A DNA stretch of 62,217 bases from Candidatus Helicobacter avicola (GCA_019112865.1 DXIN01000018.1:1-62217), one strand, 5' to 3'; positions 8,436 to 17,654 are shown, counted from the first letter of the stretch. The notes: generated by a model from the letters alone, not told the origin. Numbers and translations are program-made.

Positions 8436-9649
8436 GCTGCCCTCCCACAAGAGGATAGGGACGCACAAGACACACGCAAAGAGTAAGCACGACATAGCCT
8501 ACCCCTTGGTATAATGACAGATAGAGATTCTAGTGCTGCCCCCCCCCCACTTAGGAGTCGCATATAGAGATCTTTTAGTGAATCTATCATCTTTTGCTTA
8601 GTGAAATGTGTCTGGAAATGTCGCAGGGCATTGGTAGAGTAAAACTCGTAGTTTTTGGCAATCTCTAGCACCGCGTGTGCTAGAGCCTCGGGATTTTTGG
8701 GAGGCACGACTATACCACTATATCCGTTTTGATTGACCCAATCCACGCCCGAACCCTCTATCGCACACGATACCACCGGCACTCCATAGCTCATCGCCTC
8801 TATTTGCACGAGTCCAAAGGCTTCGTTTTTGCTAATTGATGAGAGGATAAATATAGCACTTTGGGCGTAGAGGTTGGGCAAATCCTCATCAGCCACAAAG
8901 CCCAAAAAGCGCACCCTACTTTCAAGATTTAGCACGGATACGAGATTTTTTAGGGTAGATTCTAGCTCTCCCTTGCCACCGATACACAGATGATAGTCTT
9001 GGGGCAGGTGCTGCATCATTTTGATAGCATATTCAAAACCCTTGTAGCCCACAAGGCGTCCGAGTGCAAAGAGGAGCTTTGGGTTGCGCATTGGTAGCGT
9101 ATGCAGGAGTCTTGGAGATCGCACACCAGAGGGTATGGCGACACATTTGTCTTGATAGGCTTGCAAAAATGGGGATTGTTTGAGGTATTTTGGGCTTGTG
9201 CCGATGATAACATCTGCGCGCTTTAGCAGCCATGATTGTAGAGGTTTATAGAGCTTTAGGAGATGTTTTTGTTTGATAATGTCTGAATGCCAATGTAAGA
9301 TGACCTTTTTATCACGCAAGTTTGCGCACAAAAGCGCAAGGTTTGCCATAGGGTCAGGCAAGTGCAAATGGAGAATATCATAGGAGCGACCGAGATTTTT
9401 TAGACAATATATCATCTGCGGTGTGATAGAAGTGTTAGCAAATTTGCCATAGCTTTTGGTGCGGTAGATTCTAGCTTTAGAATCCAAAATATCGAGTTTG
9501 AAATATTTGCCCGAATTAGAGCATAGCACATCGCAGATAAGCCCGCTAGCATTGATACCTTCGCAAATATCTTGCATAGTGGTTTCTATACCTCCGGTTG
9601 TAGGAGGATAAAATTTGCCTACTTGGAGGACTTTGGGGAGTTGTTTCAT
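8432..9649 (-). CDS. GT4 glycosyltransferase with phase-variable C-terminal tail
   Basis: 405 residues. N-terminal GT-B motif KFYPPTTGGIETTM, HWHSDI in the acceptor domain, donor-site sequence LFALGRLVGYKGFEYAIKMM, then NEAFGLVQIEAMSYGVPVVS with the E-x7-E element. The conserved domain finishes around residue 370 (DLYMRLL). Then comes the poly-G tract (10 G, 8548 to 8539), read as SGGG, and a tail of about 35 residues of no recognisable family that stops at 8432 on an ATGA overlap with the next start. With 9 G the frame would stop after GGGQH; with 11 G after about 15 residues. So every phase keeps the catalytic domain, but only this phase overlaps the next gene. Confidence 0.85.
   Translation of the reverse strand: MKQLPKVLQVGKFYPPTTGGIETTMQDICEGINASGLICDVLCSNSGKYFKLDILDSKARIYRTKSYGKFANTSITPQMIYCLKNLGRSYDILHLHLPDPMANLALLCANLRDKKVILHWHSDIIKQKHLLKLYKPLQSWLLKRADVIIGTSPKYLKQSPFLQAYQDKCVAIPSGVRSPRLLHTLPMRNPKLLFALGRLVGYKGFEYAIKMMQHLPQDYHLCIGGKGELESTLKNLVSVLNLESRVRFLGFVADEDLPNLYAQSAIFILSSISKNEAFGLVQIEAMSYGVPVVSCAIEGSGVDWVNQNGYSGIVVPPKNPEALAHAVLEIAKNYEFYSTNALRHFQTHFTKQKMIDSLKDLYMRLLSGGGAALESLSVIIPRGRLCRAYSLRVSCASLSSCGRAA
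8539..8548 (-). repeat. Poly-G tract, 10 G (coding strand), phase-variable
   Basis: Ten consecutive G on the minus strand at the 3' end of the GT4 gene above, in the context CTAAGT-G10-CAGCACTAG. The CAGCAC flank recurs at the tracts at 55054, 60799 and 61385. A run this long in a roughly 40% GC genome is expected to vary by slippage. Confidence 0.9.
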
Positions 9650-11172
9650 ACGGCGATCCTTGTGGTGTCGGGATAGAGAGAATGTATAAGAGAGCTAGGA
9701 CAAACCCTGCGAGGTTGCGTGATGATTAGGGATAGAGAATCTGTTGTGGCAGGTGAATTTTGTCCATAAATACGAAGTGGGGAGAGAGGGGATTTGTAAT
9801 AATGGAGTGGTAAATACATTTTTTCCAGAGAGCATAGCTCTTGGATTATGACAATACTATATCCCCCCCCCTTATTAGAATCTAAAAGGATTTTAGCAGC
9901 TTGCACAAACTCGCCCACGCCCTTATCCCAAAGCATTCTTGCAATGAGCAAGAATCTAAAATCTCGTGTGCTATGGGCGATTGCATTTGGAGTGATTGCG
10001 CTAGATTCTGTAATGTTGCTAGTGGCTGTGGAATGTGCAGAATCTAGTGCTTGGGTAGAGCTTGTGTGCGTTTTGTGCGTGCGATTGTGCGGACTAAAGT
10101 AGTGCGTATCCACACCCTCACTATCGAGTAAAAAGGCTTGGGCAGGCGTGATAAGCTTAGAATCTAAAAACTGCGCTTTGTCATCGGGGTTGAGAAACCA
10201 CACTTGCTTGGTAGATTGAAGCGCGATTTTATACATCGCACACACAAGTGTGCGCAAGATTGCACGTTTGCACCCGCCATCGATAAACACATAGCCAAGT
10301 CCTGTGATAACCGCGATATTTGGGATACGCAGGGTATTTGCCACCAGTGAGCCATAGATAGCAGGTTTAATCGTGTAGTTAAACACCATAGCGGGCTTTA
10401 GGGTTTTTAATATCTTGTATAAATCTAGGGCGGTTTTGAAATCTTTGAGTGGATTGAGCCCTTTAGAATCTATCTCTATGTGGTGTGTGTAAAATCCACA
10501 TTCGCGCAAGGCTAGGGCGTGAGAATCTATGGGTGCGATGATGTGAATCTCATAGCCTGCTTTATGCAGAGATTCTAGGACATTGCGCCGAAAGCATAGC
10601 ATAGCAAATGCGGTGTTGGACACAAAGGCTAGGCGCGTATTTTGGGGCGTGCGGGGTAGAGTAGTGGAGAGTGAGGCGGTGGGAGCGTTCTCACAGGAAG
10701 TAATGGCTTCGTGGTAGGAGGCAATCACGCGTGTGATGTCAAAGCGCTCTATTGCATACTGCCTACCTATCTCGCCCATTTTGGCAAGCTGTGTGTGAGG
10801 GAGATTGACTAGGGTTTGCATCGCGTGTGCGAGTGCGGTAGGATTTTTGGGCGGTATGAGGATTCCGTTTTGTCCGATGAGGATTTCACCCTTTTGTGTG
10901 AGTGGTGGTTTGATACATTCTTTGCATCCGCTGACATCGGTTGTGATGATAGGTTTGCCCATACTCATTGCCTCAAGCAATACGCGTGGCACACCTTCTT
11001 TGTAGGAGCTAGGCAGCACCACGCACGAGCAGGATTGCAAGAATGCGCGCACATCACTAGATTCTCCTGCGTAGGTGATGAGACTTTGTGCTTCCCAATC
11101 TCTAAGTTGCTCGTGTGTGATCGCTGATGGGTTGGCACAATCACTCGCCCCAAGGAGGATAAAGCGTAGCAT
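9646..11172 (-). CDS. Permuted glycosyltransferase ORF: C-terminal half first, N-terminal half second
   Basis: About 508 residues from ATG 11172 (a GTG lies one codon upstream). Residues 1-160 are the donor-binding half of a CapM/PglA-like GT4: RFILLGASDCANPSAI, then PSSYKEGVPRVLLEAMSMGK and DVSGCKECI. Residues about 180-330 are the acceptor half of the same type of enzyme (LAFVSNTAFAMLCFRRNVLE, FNYTIKPAIYGS, ITGLGYVFI), ending with RFLLIARMLWDKGVGEF and AAKILLDSNK just at a 9-G tract. In an ordinary CapM protein AAKIL would be followed by RFILLGASD, so the two halves abut but in reversed order. After the tract about 70 residues of unrelated tail lead to an ATGA overlap with the next gene. 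Probably the residue of a tandem gene pair that lost its outer halves. Whether the product is active is doubtful. Confidence 0.75.
   Translation of the reverse strand: MLRFILLGASDCANPSAITHEQLRDWEAQSLITYAGESSDVRAFLQSCSCVVLPSSYKEGVPRVLLEAMSMGKPIITTDVSGCKECIKPPLTQKGEILIGQNGILIPPKNPTALAHAMQTLVNLPHTQLAKMGEIGRQYAIERFDITRVIASYHEAITSCENAPTASLSTTLPRTPQNTRLAFVSNTAFAMLCFRRNVLESLHKAGYEIHIIAPIDSHALALRECGFYTHHIEIDSKGLNPLKDFKTALDLYKILKTLKPAMVFNYTIKPAIYGSLVANTLRIPNIAVITGLGYVFIDGGCKRAILRTLVCAMYKIALQSTKQVWFLNPDDKAQFLDSKLITPAQAFLLDSEGVDTHYFSPHNRTHKTHTSSTQALDSAHSTATSNITESSAITPNAIAHSTRDFRFLLIARMLWDKGVGEFVQAAKILLDSNKGGGYSIVIIQELCSLEKMYLPLHYYKSPLSPLRIYGQNSPATTDSLSLIITQPRRVCPSSLIHSLYPDTTRIAV
9863..9871 (-). repeat. 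Poly-G tract, 9 G (coding strand), phase-variable
   Basis: Nine G on the minus strand, read as K-G-G-G in the permuted glycosyltransferase. In the two other phases translation stops within 2-6 codons; only the 9-G phase (or plus/minus 3) continues to the next gene's start at 9649. The right flank (ATATAG) differs from the CAGCAC type. Confidence 0.9.
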
Positions 11173-12266
11173 CACGCGCTCCTCCCATATATCAGTGGTA
11201 GAGAGTTAAGAGTATGGCTAGGGCGATATGCTAGAGTTTGATTTTGCCAAAGCTTAGGATATAGATGAGAATGCGCACATAGGTCAGAGAGCGATTCCAG
11301 AATTTTAGAGAATCTAGGCATATGCGCAGGTATGGCGACTTGCACCATTTGCCTTGCGGTAGAGATTTGTGTATTGCCCCCCCCCTTCGTGCCTACACAG
11401 CTATCAAAGCGAGATTCTAGGATAATCAATGCGCGGAGGTGCTCACTCAATGTATGGGCGATTGTATCTGCGTATGGGGCTTTGAGATTTTGGCTTAGTG
11501 TTTGTATGGTATGTATCACATCTTGCATATCAGATATTCTTTTTGCTTTTGCATTTGGATTGTGTGTGATAGAATGATGATTGAGGCAATACACATATAG
11601 CGGGGTTTTTAGGCTTATGTAGTGTTTGGCAAGGTTTGCAATGACAAAAAAAGTAACCATATCTGTGGCTTTATTTAGCGACGTGTGGATATGTTCAAAA
11701 TAAGGCAGTATTTCTCTAAGCAATGAGGCTTTGTAGCATTTATCCCAAATAGTGAATTTCGGAAAATGCTTGCTTTTTAGGAAAAAGTTATACGCGATTT
11801 GAGAATCTCGCAAGGGTGCTTTGCTCCATTGATTTGGGAGGATATAACGTGCTTTGTGCGTGATATTAGCAAGTAGCGAGGCGTTTTTATCCCCTTGATA
11901 GAAGGCTTTGAAATGGATAATATCAGGATTTTTGGCTAGGTATGGATAGAGTGTCTCACAGGCATTTGGTATGAGATAATCATCGGCATCGACAAATAAG
12001 ATATATGTGCCTCTCGCATACTTTACGCCCTCTAGGCGCGAATGCAGTGTGCCCAGGTTTCTTTTGTTATGGACTATGGAGATTCTAGAATCTTTTAGAG
12101 CGTAAGTTTGTGCTATACGCACAGAATCATCACTCCCGCAATCATCGACCACGATGATTTCTATATCGCCAAAGGTTTGGTTAATACAAGAATCTAAACA
12201 TCGTGCAATGTAAGGTTCGACATTGTAAGTAGGGATAATGATAGAAAAAGTCGGCACTTCTCTCAT
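11172..12266 (-). CDS. GT2 family glycosyltransferase, C-terminus out of frame
   Basis: 364 residues. N-terminal GT-A fold signature: FSIIIPTYNVEPYIARCLDS, IIVVDDCGSDDS (first Asp pair), FVDADDYLIP (DxD metal site). It transfers a sugar from a nucleotide donor. A 9-G tract lies at residues about 295-300 (VGTKGGG). The frame used here then reads roughly 70 residues of unusual composition. If the tract had 8 or 11 G the frame would instead give a hydrophobic, basic ending (SLTYVRILIYILSFGKIKL) stopping at 11231, which looks more like a natural GT2 C-terminus. The present state may therefore be an altered-tail phase. The current stop overlaps the next start as TGATG. Confidence 0.85.
   Translation of the reverse strand: MREVPTFSIIIPTYNVEPYIARCLDSCINQTFGDIEIIVVDDCGSDDSVRIAQTYALKDSRISIVHNKRNLGTLHSRLEGVKYARGTYILFVDADDYLIPNACETLYPYLAKNPDIIHFKAFYQGDKNASLLANITHKARYILPNQWSKAPLRDSQIAYNFFLKSKHFPKFTIWDKCYKASLLREILPYFEHIHTSLNKATDMVTFFVIANLAKHYISLKTPLYVYCLNHHSITHNPNAKAKRISDMQDVIHTIQTLSQNLKAPYADTIAHTLSEHLRALIILESRFDSCVGTKGGGNTQISTARQMVQVAIPAHMPRFSKILESLSDLCAHSHLYPKLWQNQTLAYRPSHTLNSLPLIYGRSA
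11377..11385 (-). repeat. Poly-G tract, 9 G (coding strand), phase-variable
   Basis: Nine G on the minus strand within the GT2 gene, context CACGAA-G9-CAATACAC. The current phase runs to 11172 and overlaps the next start; 8 or 11 G gives a stop at 11231; 10 G stops after about 20 codons. Confidence 0.9.
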
Positions 12267-12320
12267 AGATATTGCACTCCCACAAAGGATAATTCGGCGT
12301 ATTATAGAAATTGTGGGCTT

Positions 12321-12340
12321 AGATTCTGCTAAGAGAATCT
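12321..12340. other. Short perfect hairpin between the glycan and prp operons
   Basis: AGATTCT-GCTAAG-AGAATCT forms a perfect 7-bp stem just downstream of the CoA-transferase stop on the minus strand. No T-run follows, so a terminator role is uncertain. It is made from two copies of the over-represented word. Confidence 0.35.
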
Positions 12341-12355
12341 AGCACTCACAGGTCT

Positions 12356-13699
12356 TTAAGCAAGTTTATTGCTTTTGCGCCAAATTTTCATTTTTTGGGC
12401 TGCAGCGATGAGATCCTCACGGAAGTTGGGGTGCGCCACCGAGATGATTGCTTCACATTTGTGCCAAGTGGAAAGACCCTTGAGATTGACTTTGCCATAC
12501 TCGGTTACGAGATAATGCACATTGGCGCGCGTGGCGGTTACGATACTCCCAGATTCTAAGGTTGGCAAAATGCGAGACTTGAGCGCGCCATCTTTGCCCA
12601 CAAAGGTTGAGGTGCAACAGATAAAGCTCTTGCCGTTTTTAGCCAAATATGCCCCTAGCACGAAATCAAGCTGCCCGCCCGCACCGCTTATGTGCCTTGT
12701 GCCAGAAGATTCTGAATTTATTTGTCCAAAAAGATCAACATCTACGGCGTTGTTGATAGAGACGAAGTTCTCAAGCGATGAGATCGTGCGTATGTCGTTG
12801 GTATAATCCACGGGTGCGCTCATACACTCGGGATTGTCGTCCAAGAAGTCATAGAGTTTTTGGCTTCCCATAGCAAATGAGTAGGTTTGTCGCCCTCTGT
12901 CGATGTTTTTCTTGCTACCATTGATTTTGCCTGCTAGGCTCATCTCGACAAACGCATCGGCATACATCTCGGTATGCACGCCGAGATCTTTGAGATCGGA
13001 TTTGGCGATATAAGAACCCACGATATTTGGCATACCACCGATTCCTAATTGGATACAGCTACCATTGCGAATCTCCTCTACGATGAGCTTGGCTATTTTG
13101 TCATCAGCATCGCTAGTTTTGGCTGGCGGGAGGGCGATGGGCTGCGGATTGTCGCCCTCGACGATGATATCCACTTGCGAGATATGCACATCTGCACCCA
13201 TACCGCCTAGACAGCGCGGCATATTGGTATTGACCTCTACGATGACGATGTCTGCCATCTCTACACAGGCTTGCATATGGGAGGCTGAAGGACCGAAGTT
13301 AAAATATCCGTGTTTATCCATAGGTGCGACCTGCATAATCACGACATTTGGACGCGGCGCGTTGTCTCGATAGTAACGCGGTAGCTCTGAATAACGCATA
13401 GGCGCATAGAATCCAAGCCCCTGATCAATGAGTTTGCGTCCTATACCGCTTGCATGCCAAGTATGCCAACAGACATGAGGAGCGGGGTTTTCTATCTTGA
13501 AGACTTCTGGAATCTGCAGGAGTATGCCCCCTCGCAATTTCACATCTTGCAAGTCTTTGATACGCTCACTCAAAGCCTTATCGCATGCCACAGGCGTGGT
13601 AACTGCCCAACCATAATCCACCCAATCTCCGGATTTTATGACACTCACCGCCTCTTTGGCGGTTTTGAGTTTTTGTCGGTATATTTGCTTAAAGTCCAT
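12356..13699 (-). CDS. Acetyl-CoA hydrolase / CoA-transferase family (butyryl-/4-hydroxybutyrate-/succinyl-CoA:acetate type)
   Basis: 447 residues, full length for this family. Seen: the N-terminal [20 protein letters not shown], the glycine loop LGIGGMPN near residue 220, HTEMYADAF, and the signature [18 protein letters not shown] near residue 330. The family moves CoA between short-chain acids through an enzyme-bound glutamyl-CoA thioester. Acid preference is not readable. As last gene after prpB-prpC-prpD (45 bases after the prpD stop) it probably activates propionate, or exchanges CoA between propionate and acetate or succinate, taking the place of a propionyl-CoA synthetase (prpE), which is absent. 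AGGAGG before the ATG gives a strong ribosome-binding site. Confidence 0.8.
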   Translation of the reverse strand: MDFKQIYRQKLKTAKEAVSVIKSGDWVDYGWAVTTPVACDKALSERIKDLQDVKLRGGILLQIPEVFKIENPAPHVCWHTWHASGIGRKLIDQGLGFYAPMRYSELPRYYRDNAPRPNVVIMQVAPMDKHGYFNFGPSASHMQACVEMADIVIVEVNTNMPRCLGGMGADVHISQVDIIVEGDNPQPIALPPAKTSDADDKIAKLIVEEIRNGSCIQLGIGGMPNIVGSYIAKSDLKDLGVHTEMYADAFVEMSLAGKINGSKKNIDRGRQTYSFAMGSQKLYDFLDDNPECMSAPVDYTNDIRTISSLENFVSINNAVDVDLFGQINSESSGTRHISGAGGQLDFVLGAYLAKNGKSFICCTSTFVGKDGALKSRILPTLESGSIVTATRANVHYLVTEYGKVNLKGLSTWHKCEAIISVAHPNFREDLIAAAQKMKIWRKSNKLA

Positions 13700-13744
13700 T
13701 ACAGCCTCCTTATGTAAGCCTTATAAGCCCCAAGGGGCTATTTC

Positions 13745-15199
13745 CTAGAGTGCAAATAAATCACTAAACTCGTTAAATGGCATAGATTCTAATGCCGCTT
13801 GGTTAGCGCAGATTTCTTTAATCTTGGCGCATTTTTTAGGGCTAAGCTTGCGTGCGATATTGCGCTCAAACTTCGCTACAAGCACAGGGATACCCTCATC
13901 TCTGCGGCGGCGGTGTCCGATAGGATACTCTATCTCTACCTTTTGGCTCTTGGTGCCGTCTTTGTAAAAAATCTGCACGGCATTGGCGATAGAGCGCTTG
14001 TCAGATTCTAAATATTCTTTGGTGTAGCGGTTATCGACTTCTACCACCATTTTATCGCGCAATGCGTCAATGCGTGGATCGTTTGCCACACTATCCTCAT
14101 AATCATCGGCAGTCAATCGTCCAAAGATAAGCGGCACAGCCACCATATACTGAATGCAGTGGTCTCTATCCGCTGGATTAGCGAGTGGTCCTACTTTATT
14201 AATGATCCTATGTCCGGATTCTTGGGTGGTGATGATTATTTTCTCAACAGAGTCTAGCTTGTCTTTGACTTCATTATGAAGCTTTAGGGCGCACTCAACC
14301 GCAGTTTGTGCGTGGAACTCCGCTGGGAAGCTGATTTTAAACAGCACATTTTCCATTACATAGCTACCAAATTCTTGTGGGATAGTGAGCTTGCTCCCTC
14401 GCATTTTCACATCTTCAAATCCCCAAAATTTGGCACTCAAAGCACTCGGATAGCCCATTTCGCCGCTTAACGCCTTAAGAGCGAGATTCACACCGCGAGA
14501 GCTTGCATCGCCCGCTGCCCAGCTTTTGCGACTGCCTGTATTTGGTGCATGGCGATAGGTCCGTAGCGCTCCACCATCGATAAACGCGTGGCTTACAGCG
14601 TTGCGCACTTCTTCAAAGCTCCCGCCAAGCATCGCACATGCCACCGCCGTAGAAGCGATACGCACAAGTAGCACATGATCAAGCCCGACTTTATTAAAGC
14701 AATTATCAAGTGCTAACACACCTTGAATCTCATGGGCTTTAATCATTGCGCTAAGCGCGTCTTTTACCGTCAAAGGAGCTTTGCCTGCAGCGATATTTTT
14801 GCGACTGATGTAGTCTGCTACCGCCCAAATCGCCCCTAAGTTATCGCTTGGGTGTCCCCACTCTGCTGCTAGCCAAGTGTCATTAAAGTCAAGCCATCTA
14901 ACCATAGCCCCGACATTAAAGGCTGCTCGCTCTGGCTCTAGCTGGTAGCTAGTCCCAGGGATCTTTGCTCCCAAAGGGCGAAACTCCGCGCCCTCCACCA
15001 CAGGTCCTAAAAGCTTGGTGCAAGCTGGAAATTCTAATGCCAAAAGCCCGCACCCAATCGTATCCATAAGACAATAGCGCGCTGTTTCATACGCGAGTTT
15101 AGAATCTATCTTATACTCTAGCGCATACTTCGCAATTTTTGTCAGCAACTCATCAAACTCCGGTCGTTTTGTGTCTAATATGCCCATATCAGTGCTCAT
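13745..15199 (-). CDS. prpD: 2-methylcitrate dehydratase
   Basis: 484 residues, matching the PrpD norm of about 483. I set the start at ATG 15199 because AAGGAG lies eight bases upstream; the open frame extends 55 codons further, but that part is the R1 repeat. Seen: the MmgE/PrpD start ARYCLMDTIGCGLLAL, GTSYQLEPERAAFNVGAMVR with WLDFNDTWLAAEWGHPSD, and KISFPAEFHAQTAVE. It dehydrates 2-methylcitrate to 2-methyl-cis-aconitate in the cytosol. Hydration to methylisocitrate would need an aconitase (AcnB) encoded elsewhere. Confidence 0.92.
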   Translation of the reverse strand: MSTDMGILDTKRPEFDELLTKIAKYALEYKIDSKLAYETARYCLMDTIGCGLLALEFPACTKLLGPVVEGAEFRPLGAKIPGTSYQLEPERAAFNVGAMVRWLDFNDTWLAAEWGHPSDNLGAIWAVADYISRKNIAAGKAPLTVKDALSAMIKAHEIQGVLALDNCFNKVGLDHVLLVRIASTAVACAMLGGSFEEVRNAVSHAFIDGGALRTYRHAPNTGSRKSWAAGDASSRGVNLALKALSGEMGYPSALSAKFWGFEDVKMRGSKLTIPQEFGSYVMENVLFKISFPAEFHAQTAVECALKLHNEVKDKLDSVEKIIITTQESGHRIINKVGPLANPADRDHCIQYMVAVPLIFGRLTADDYEDSVANDPRIDALRDKMVVEVDNRYTKEYLESDKRSIANAVQIFYKDGTKSQKVEIEYPIGHRRRRDEGIPVLVAKFERNIARKLSPKKCAKIKEICANQAALESMPFNEFSDLFAL

Positions 15200-15574
15200 T
15201 GTATTCTCCTTGTTAGTAGATTTAGTTTTGTTAAGGCATTCGGCTTTGAGCGATAAATGCGGGAGCAACGCAAAAGACCGCGGGTCATTACCGCTTAAGG
15301 TAACTCCCCTTGTCTTTTGCTTGCAACCCACATTTTTCATCTCAAATCCTAGAATGCCCGGCAAGCCTTGCGCAGAATCTAGGGTAGATTCAAAAGTTCA
15401 GAATCTAAAGCCATTTCGTCAGAATCTCATCAAGGCTTTGCCAGAAATTCTAGTATCTTGTGTAAGATTTAAATGTTGTGCAAAGCGAGGCGCAGGGAGC
15501 TACCTAAGCGGTAGTGACCAAGCCGAGATGCTGCACTCATTTAAAGATTGCACAAGAGACGAATTTCTTAAATT
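15200..15574. other. 375-base gap inside the prp operon holding two R1 elements
   Basis: The other gaps in this operon are 15 and 45 bases. This one is filled by two divergent copies of the structured repeat R1 (15255-15335 on minus, 15441-15578 on plus) separated by about 100 bases rich in AGAATCT. Nothing here looks coding. It may act as an RNA stability or processing region between prpC and prpD messages, or simply be an insertion. Confidence 0.7.
15255..15335 (-). repeat. R1 structured repeat, copy a
   Basis: Imperfect inverted repeat with 24-base arms (15255-15278 and 15312-15335, 18 of 24 complementary, inner eight perfect) around a conserved core, read on minus as GGGAGTTACCTTAAGCGG then TAATGACC. 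Core shared with copies b, c and d; arms differ in sequence. Followed by CTAGAATGCCCGGCAAGC, a boundary also seen in the other copies. Confidence 0.75.
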
Positions 15575-15578
15575 CTAG
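15441..15578 (+). repeat. R1 structured repeat, copy b
   Basis: Arms 15456-15475 and 15538-15557 (17 of 20 complementary; TCTTGTG...TTTAAATG) enclose GCGAGGCGCAGGGAGC and TACCTAAGCGGTAGTGACC. Very similar to copy c at 60411-60545 over about 130 bases. The right end reaches the prpC stop codon. Confidence 0.8.
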
Positions 15579-16720
15579 CGATCTTCGATTTTCACATACG
15601 CCCTATTCTCCGGTCCCGTATATTCCGAGCTTGGGCGTATGAGTTTATTATCAGCGCGTTGTTCATACACATGCGCAAGCCAACCACTTGTGCGACTCAT
15701 AATGAAAATCGGCGTGAAATACGAGGTCGGAATCCCCATAAAGTGATACGCAGACGCACTATAAAAATCAAGATTTGGGAAAAGCTTTTTCTCGTCCCAC
15801 ATAATTTTTTCTATCGCTTCGCTAATAGGATAGAGGAGTTTGGTATCGCCCACATCATCACCAAGCTTCTTGCTCCATTCTTTGATGACGACATTGCGCG
15901 GGTCTGCCTTGACATACACACGATGTCCAAAGCCCATAATCTTTGCTTTGTTGGCAAGCTTTTCATAGATACCTTTTGTAGCTTCTTCTACGCTTTTAAA
16001 CTCCTCTAAAAGCTCCATTGCCGCTTCGTTAGCTCCACCATGAAGTGGTCCGCGCAACGCTCCAATCGCCGCAGTGATTGCCGAATACACATCAGAGAGT
16101 GTCGCACTCACCACACGCGCGGTGAATGTCGAGGCGTTAAACTCATGCTCGGCATAGAGGATTAGGCTCACATGCATAGCACGCACCCATAGCTCTTTAG
16201 GCTCTTTGTTGTGGAGTTTCTCTAAGAAATACCCACCGATAGAATCTTGCTTAGATTCTGTATCCATCTCTGTGCCGCTTTTGTGCCAATGATGCCAAAA
16301 TAGTAGAATGGAGGGGAATATCCCAAGCAAACGAATACCGATTTTGAGCTGATCTGGGAAGCTCATTTTTGCTACGCTCAAGTGCTCTTGCTCCAAACAG
16401 CCCAAAATCGAGCAGCCCGTCCTCATCACATCCATTGGATGTGCGTCTTTGGGCAAAAGCTTGAGTGCTTCGCGCATTTCTTTAGGCAGTGCGCGCGCTT
16501 TGATAAGCTCGGCTTTGAAATCCGCCAATTCTGCCTTGGTCGGCAACGCGCCCTTAAGTAGCAAGTAAGCTACTTCCTCAAATTCTGCGTGTTTTGCTAG
16601 ATCATAAATATCATACCCGCGGTAGTTTAGCCCATGTCCTGTGCCAACGGTGCAGATCGCGGATTTCCCAGCGATCACACCTGCTAGTCCGCCAACTTTT
16701 CCTTTTGCTGCTTCTCCCAT
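15575..16720 (-). CDS. prpC: 2-methylcitrate synthase
   Basis: 381 residues, citrate-synthase fold. Seen: GLAGVIAGKSAICTVG at the start, LHGGANEAAMELL near residue 225 (first catalytic His region), GFGHRVYVKADPR near residue 265 (second catalytic His), and NLDFYSASAYHFMGIP near residue 320 (catalytic Asp). It condenses propionyl-CoA with oxaloacetate. Assignment to methylcitrate rather than citrate synthase rests on the prpB and prpD neighbours and the length of about 380 residues. The gap to prpB is 15 bases with TTTCTCCT/AGGAGAAA as ribosome-binding site. The final residues are encoded right at the edge of R1 copy b. Confidence 0.9.
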   Translation of the reverse strand: MGEAAKGKVGGLAGVIAGKSAICTVGTGHGLNYRGYDIYDLAKHAEFEEVAYLLLKGALPTKAELADFKAELIKARALPKEMREALKLLPKDAHPMDVMRTGCSILGCLEQEHLSVAKMSFPDQLKIGIRLLGIFPSILLFWHHWHKSGTEMDTESKQDSIGGYFLEKLHNKEPKELWVRAMHVSLILYAEHEFNASTFTARVVSATLSDVYSAITAAIGALRGPLHGGANEAAMELLEEFKSVEEATKGIYEKLANKAKIMGFGHRVYVKADPRNVVIKEWSKKLGDDVGDTKLLYPISEAIEKIMWDEKKLFPNLDFYSASAYHFMGIPTSYFTPIFIMSRTSGWLAHVYEQRADNKLIRPSSEYTGPENRAYVKIEDR

Positions 16721-16735
16721 AGTTTCTCCTTTGTG

Positions 16736-17602
16736 TTATTTTTTAAACAACGCATCGAGCTTTTGCTCATAGGCGTGGTAACCTAGCATTTCATAGAGCT
16801 CATCGCGTGTTTGCATTTTCTCAATACTTGCTTTTTGTGAGCCGTTTTTGAGAATGTCATTAAAGACTTCAAGCGCGGCTTTGTTCATCGCACGAGCCGC
16901 ACTTAGAGGGTAGAGCACCATAGAGATACCGACATTCTTTAGCTCTTCAGTAGTGAAATATGGTGTCTTGCCAAACTCCGTGATATTTGCTAATACCGGG
17001 ACTTTGATAACATCTGTGAATTGCTTGTATTCCTCAAGTGTGTGAATCGCCTCGGCAAAGATCATATCTGCACCCGCTTCTACATAGGCTAGTGCGCGCT
17101 CTATCGCAGCTTGCTGCCCTTCACTCGCGTGTGCATCGGTGCGTGCCATCACGACAAATTCAGAATCTATCTTGCCATCGATGGCGGCTTTGATCCTATC
17201 GCACATTTCGTCTTTGCTCACAAGCTCTTTGTTTGGGCGGTGTCCGCAGCGCTTTTGAGCGACTTGGTCCTCTATGTGACAGCCAGCAGCGCCTGAACGC
17301 GTGAGGTCTTTTATCGTGCGTGCGATGTTAAACGCTCCACCCCAGCCCGTATCGGCATCGACAAGCAGTGGTAAATCACTCACAGCAGTGATTCTTCGCA
17401 CATCAATACACACATCTTCGAGCGAGCTAATACCAAGGTCTGGCACGCCCAAACTCATAGCAGCCAACGCTCCACCGCTTAGGTATAATGCCTTAGCACC
17501 ACTTTTTTGTGCTTGTATGGCAGAATACGCATTAATCACACCCAGAATCTGCAAGGGGTGATTGTTTTTGACGGCTTCCCGAAATTTTTTTCCAGCACTC
17601 AT
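16736..17602 (-). CDS. prpB: 2-methylisocitrate lyase
   Basis: 288 residues from ATG 17602, chosen because AAAGGAG sits six bases before it; an in-frame ATG 21 bases upstream lacks this. Seen: the PEP mutase/isocitrate lyase fold with VDADTGWGG (metal site), the signature KRCGHRPNK with catalytic Cys, and VMARTDAHA. It splits methylisocitrate to pyruvate and succinate, completing propionate oxidation. First gene of the operon prpB-prpC-prpD-CoA transferase; no PrpR-type regulator is next to it. Confidence 0.93.
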   Translation of the reverse strand: MSAGKKFREAVKNNHPLQILGVINAYSAIQAQKSGAKALYLSGGALAAMSLGVPDLGISSLEDVCIDVRRITAVSDLPLLVDADTGWGGAFNIARTIKDLTRSGAAGCHIEDQVAQKRCGHRPNKELVSKDEMCDRIKAAIDGKIDSEFVVMARTDAHASEGQQAAIERALAYVEAGADMIFAEAIHTLEEYKQFTDVIKVPVLANITEFGKTPYFTTEELKNVGISMVLYPLSAARAMNKAALEVFNDILKNGSQKASIEKMQTRDELYEMLGYHAYEQKLDALFKK

Positions 17603-17654
17603 TTTTGCTCCTTTGCTTCCCAAATTTGAGATTACTTAATCGTAACCTGCTTTT

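Noticed and set aside
15200-15364. 55-codon N-terminal extension of prpD
   Set aside because: The extension is the R1 repeat; AAGGAG and ATG 15199 give a protein of the normal family length.
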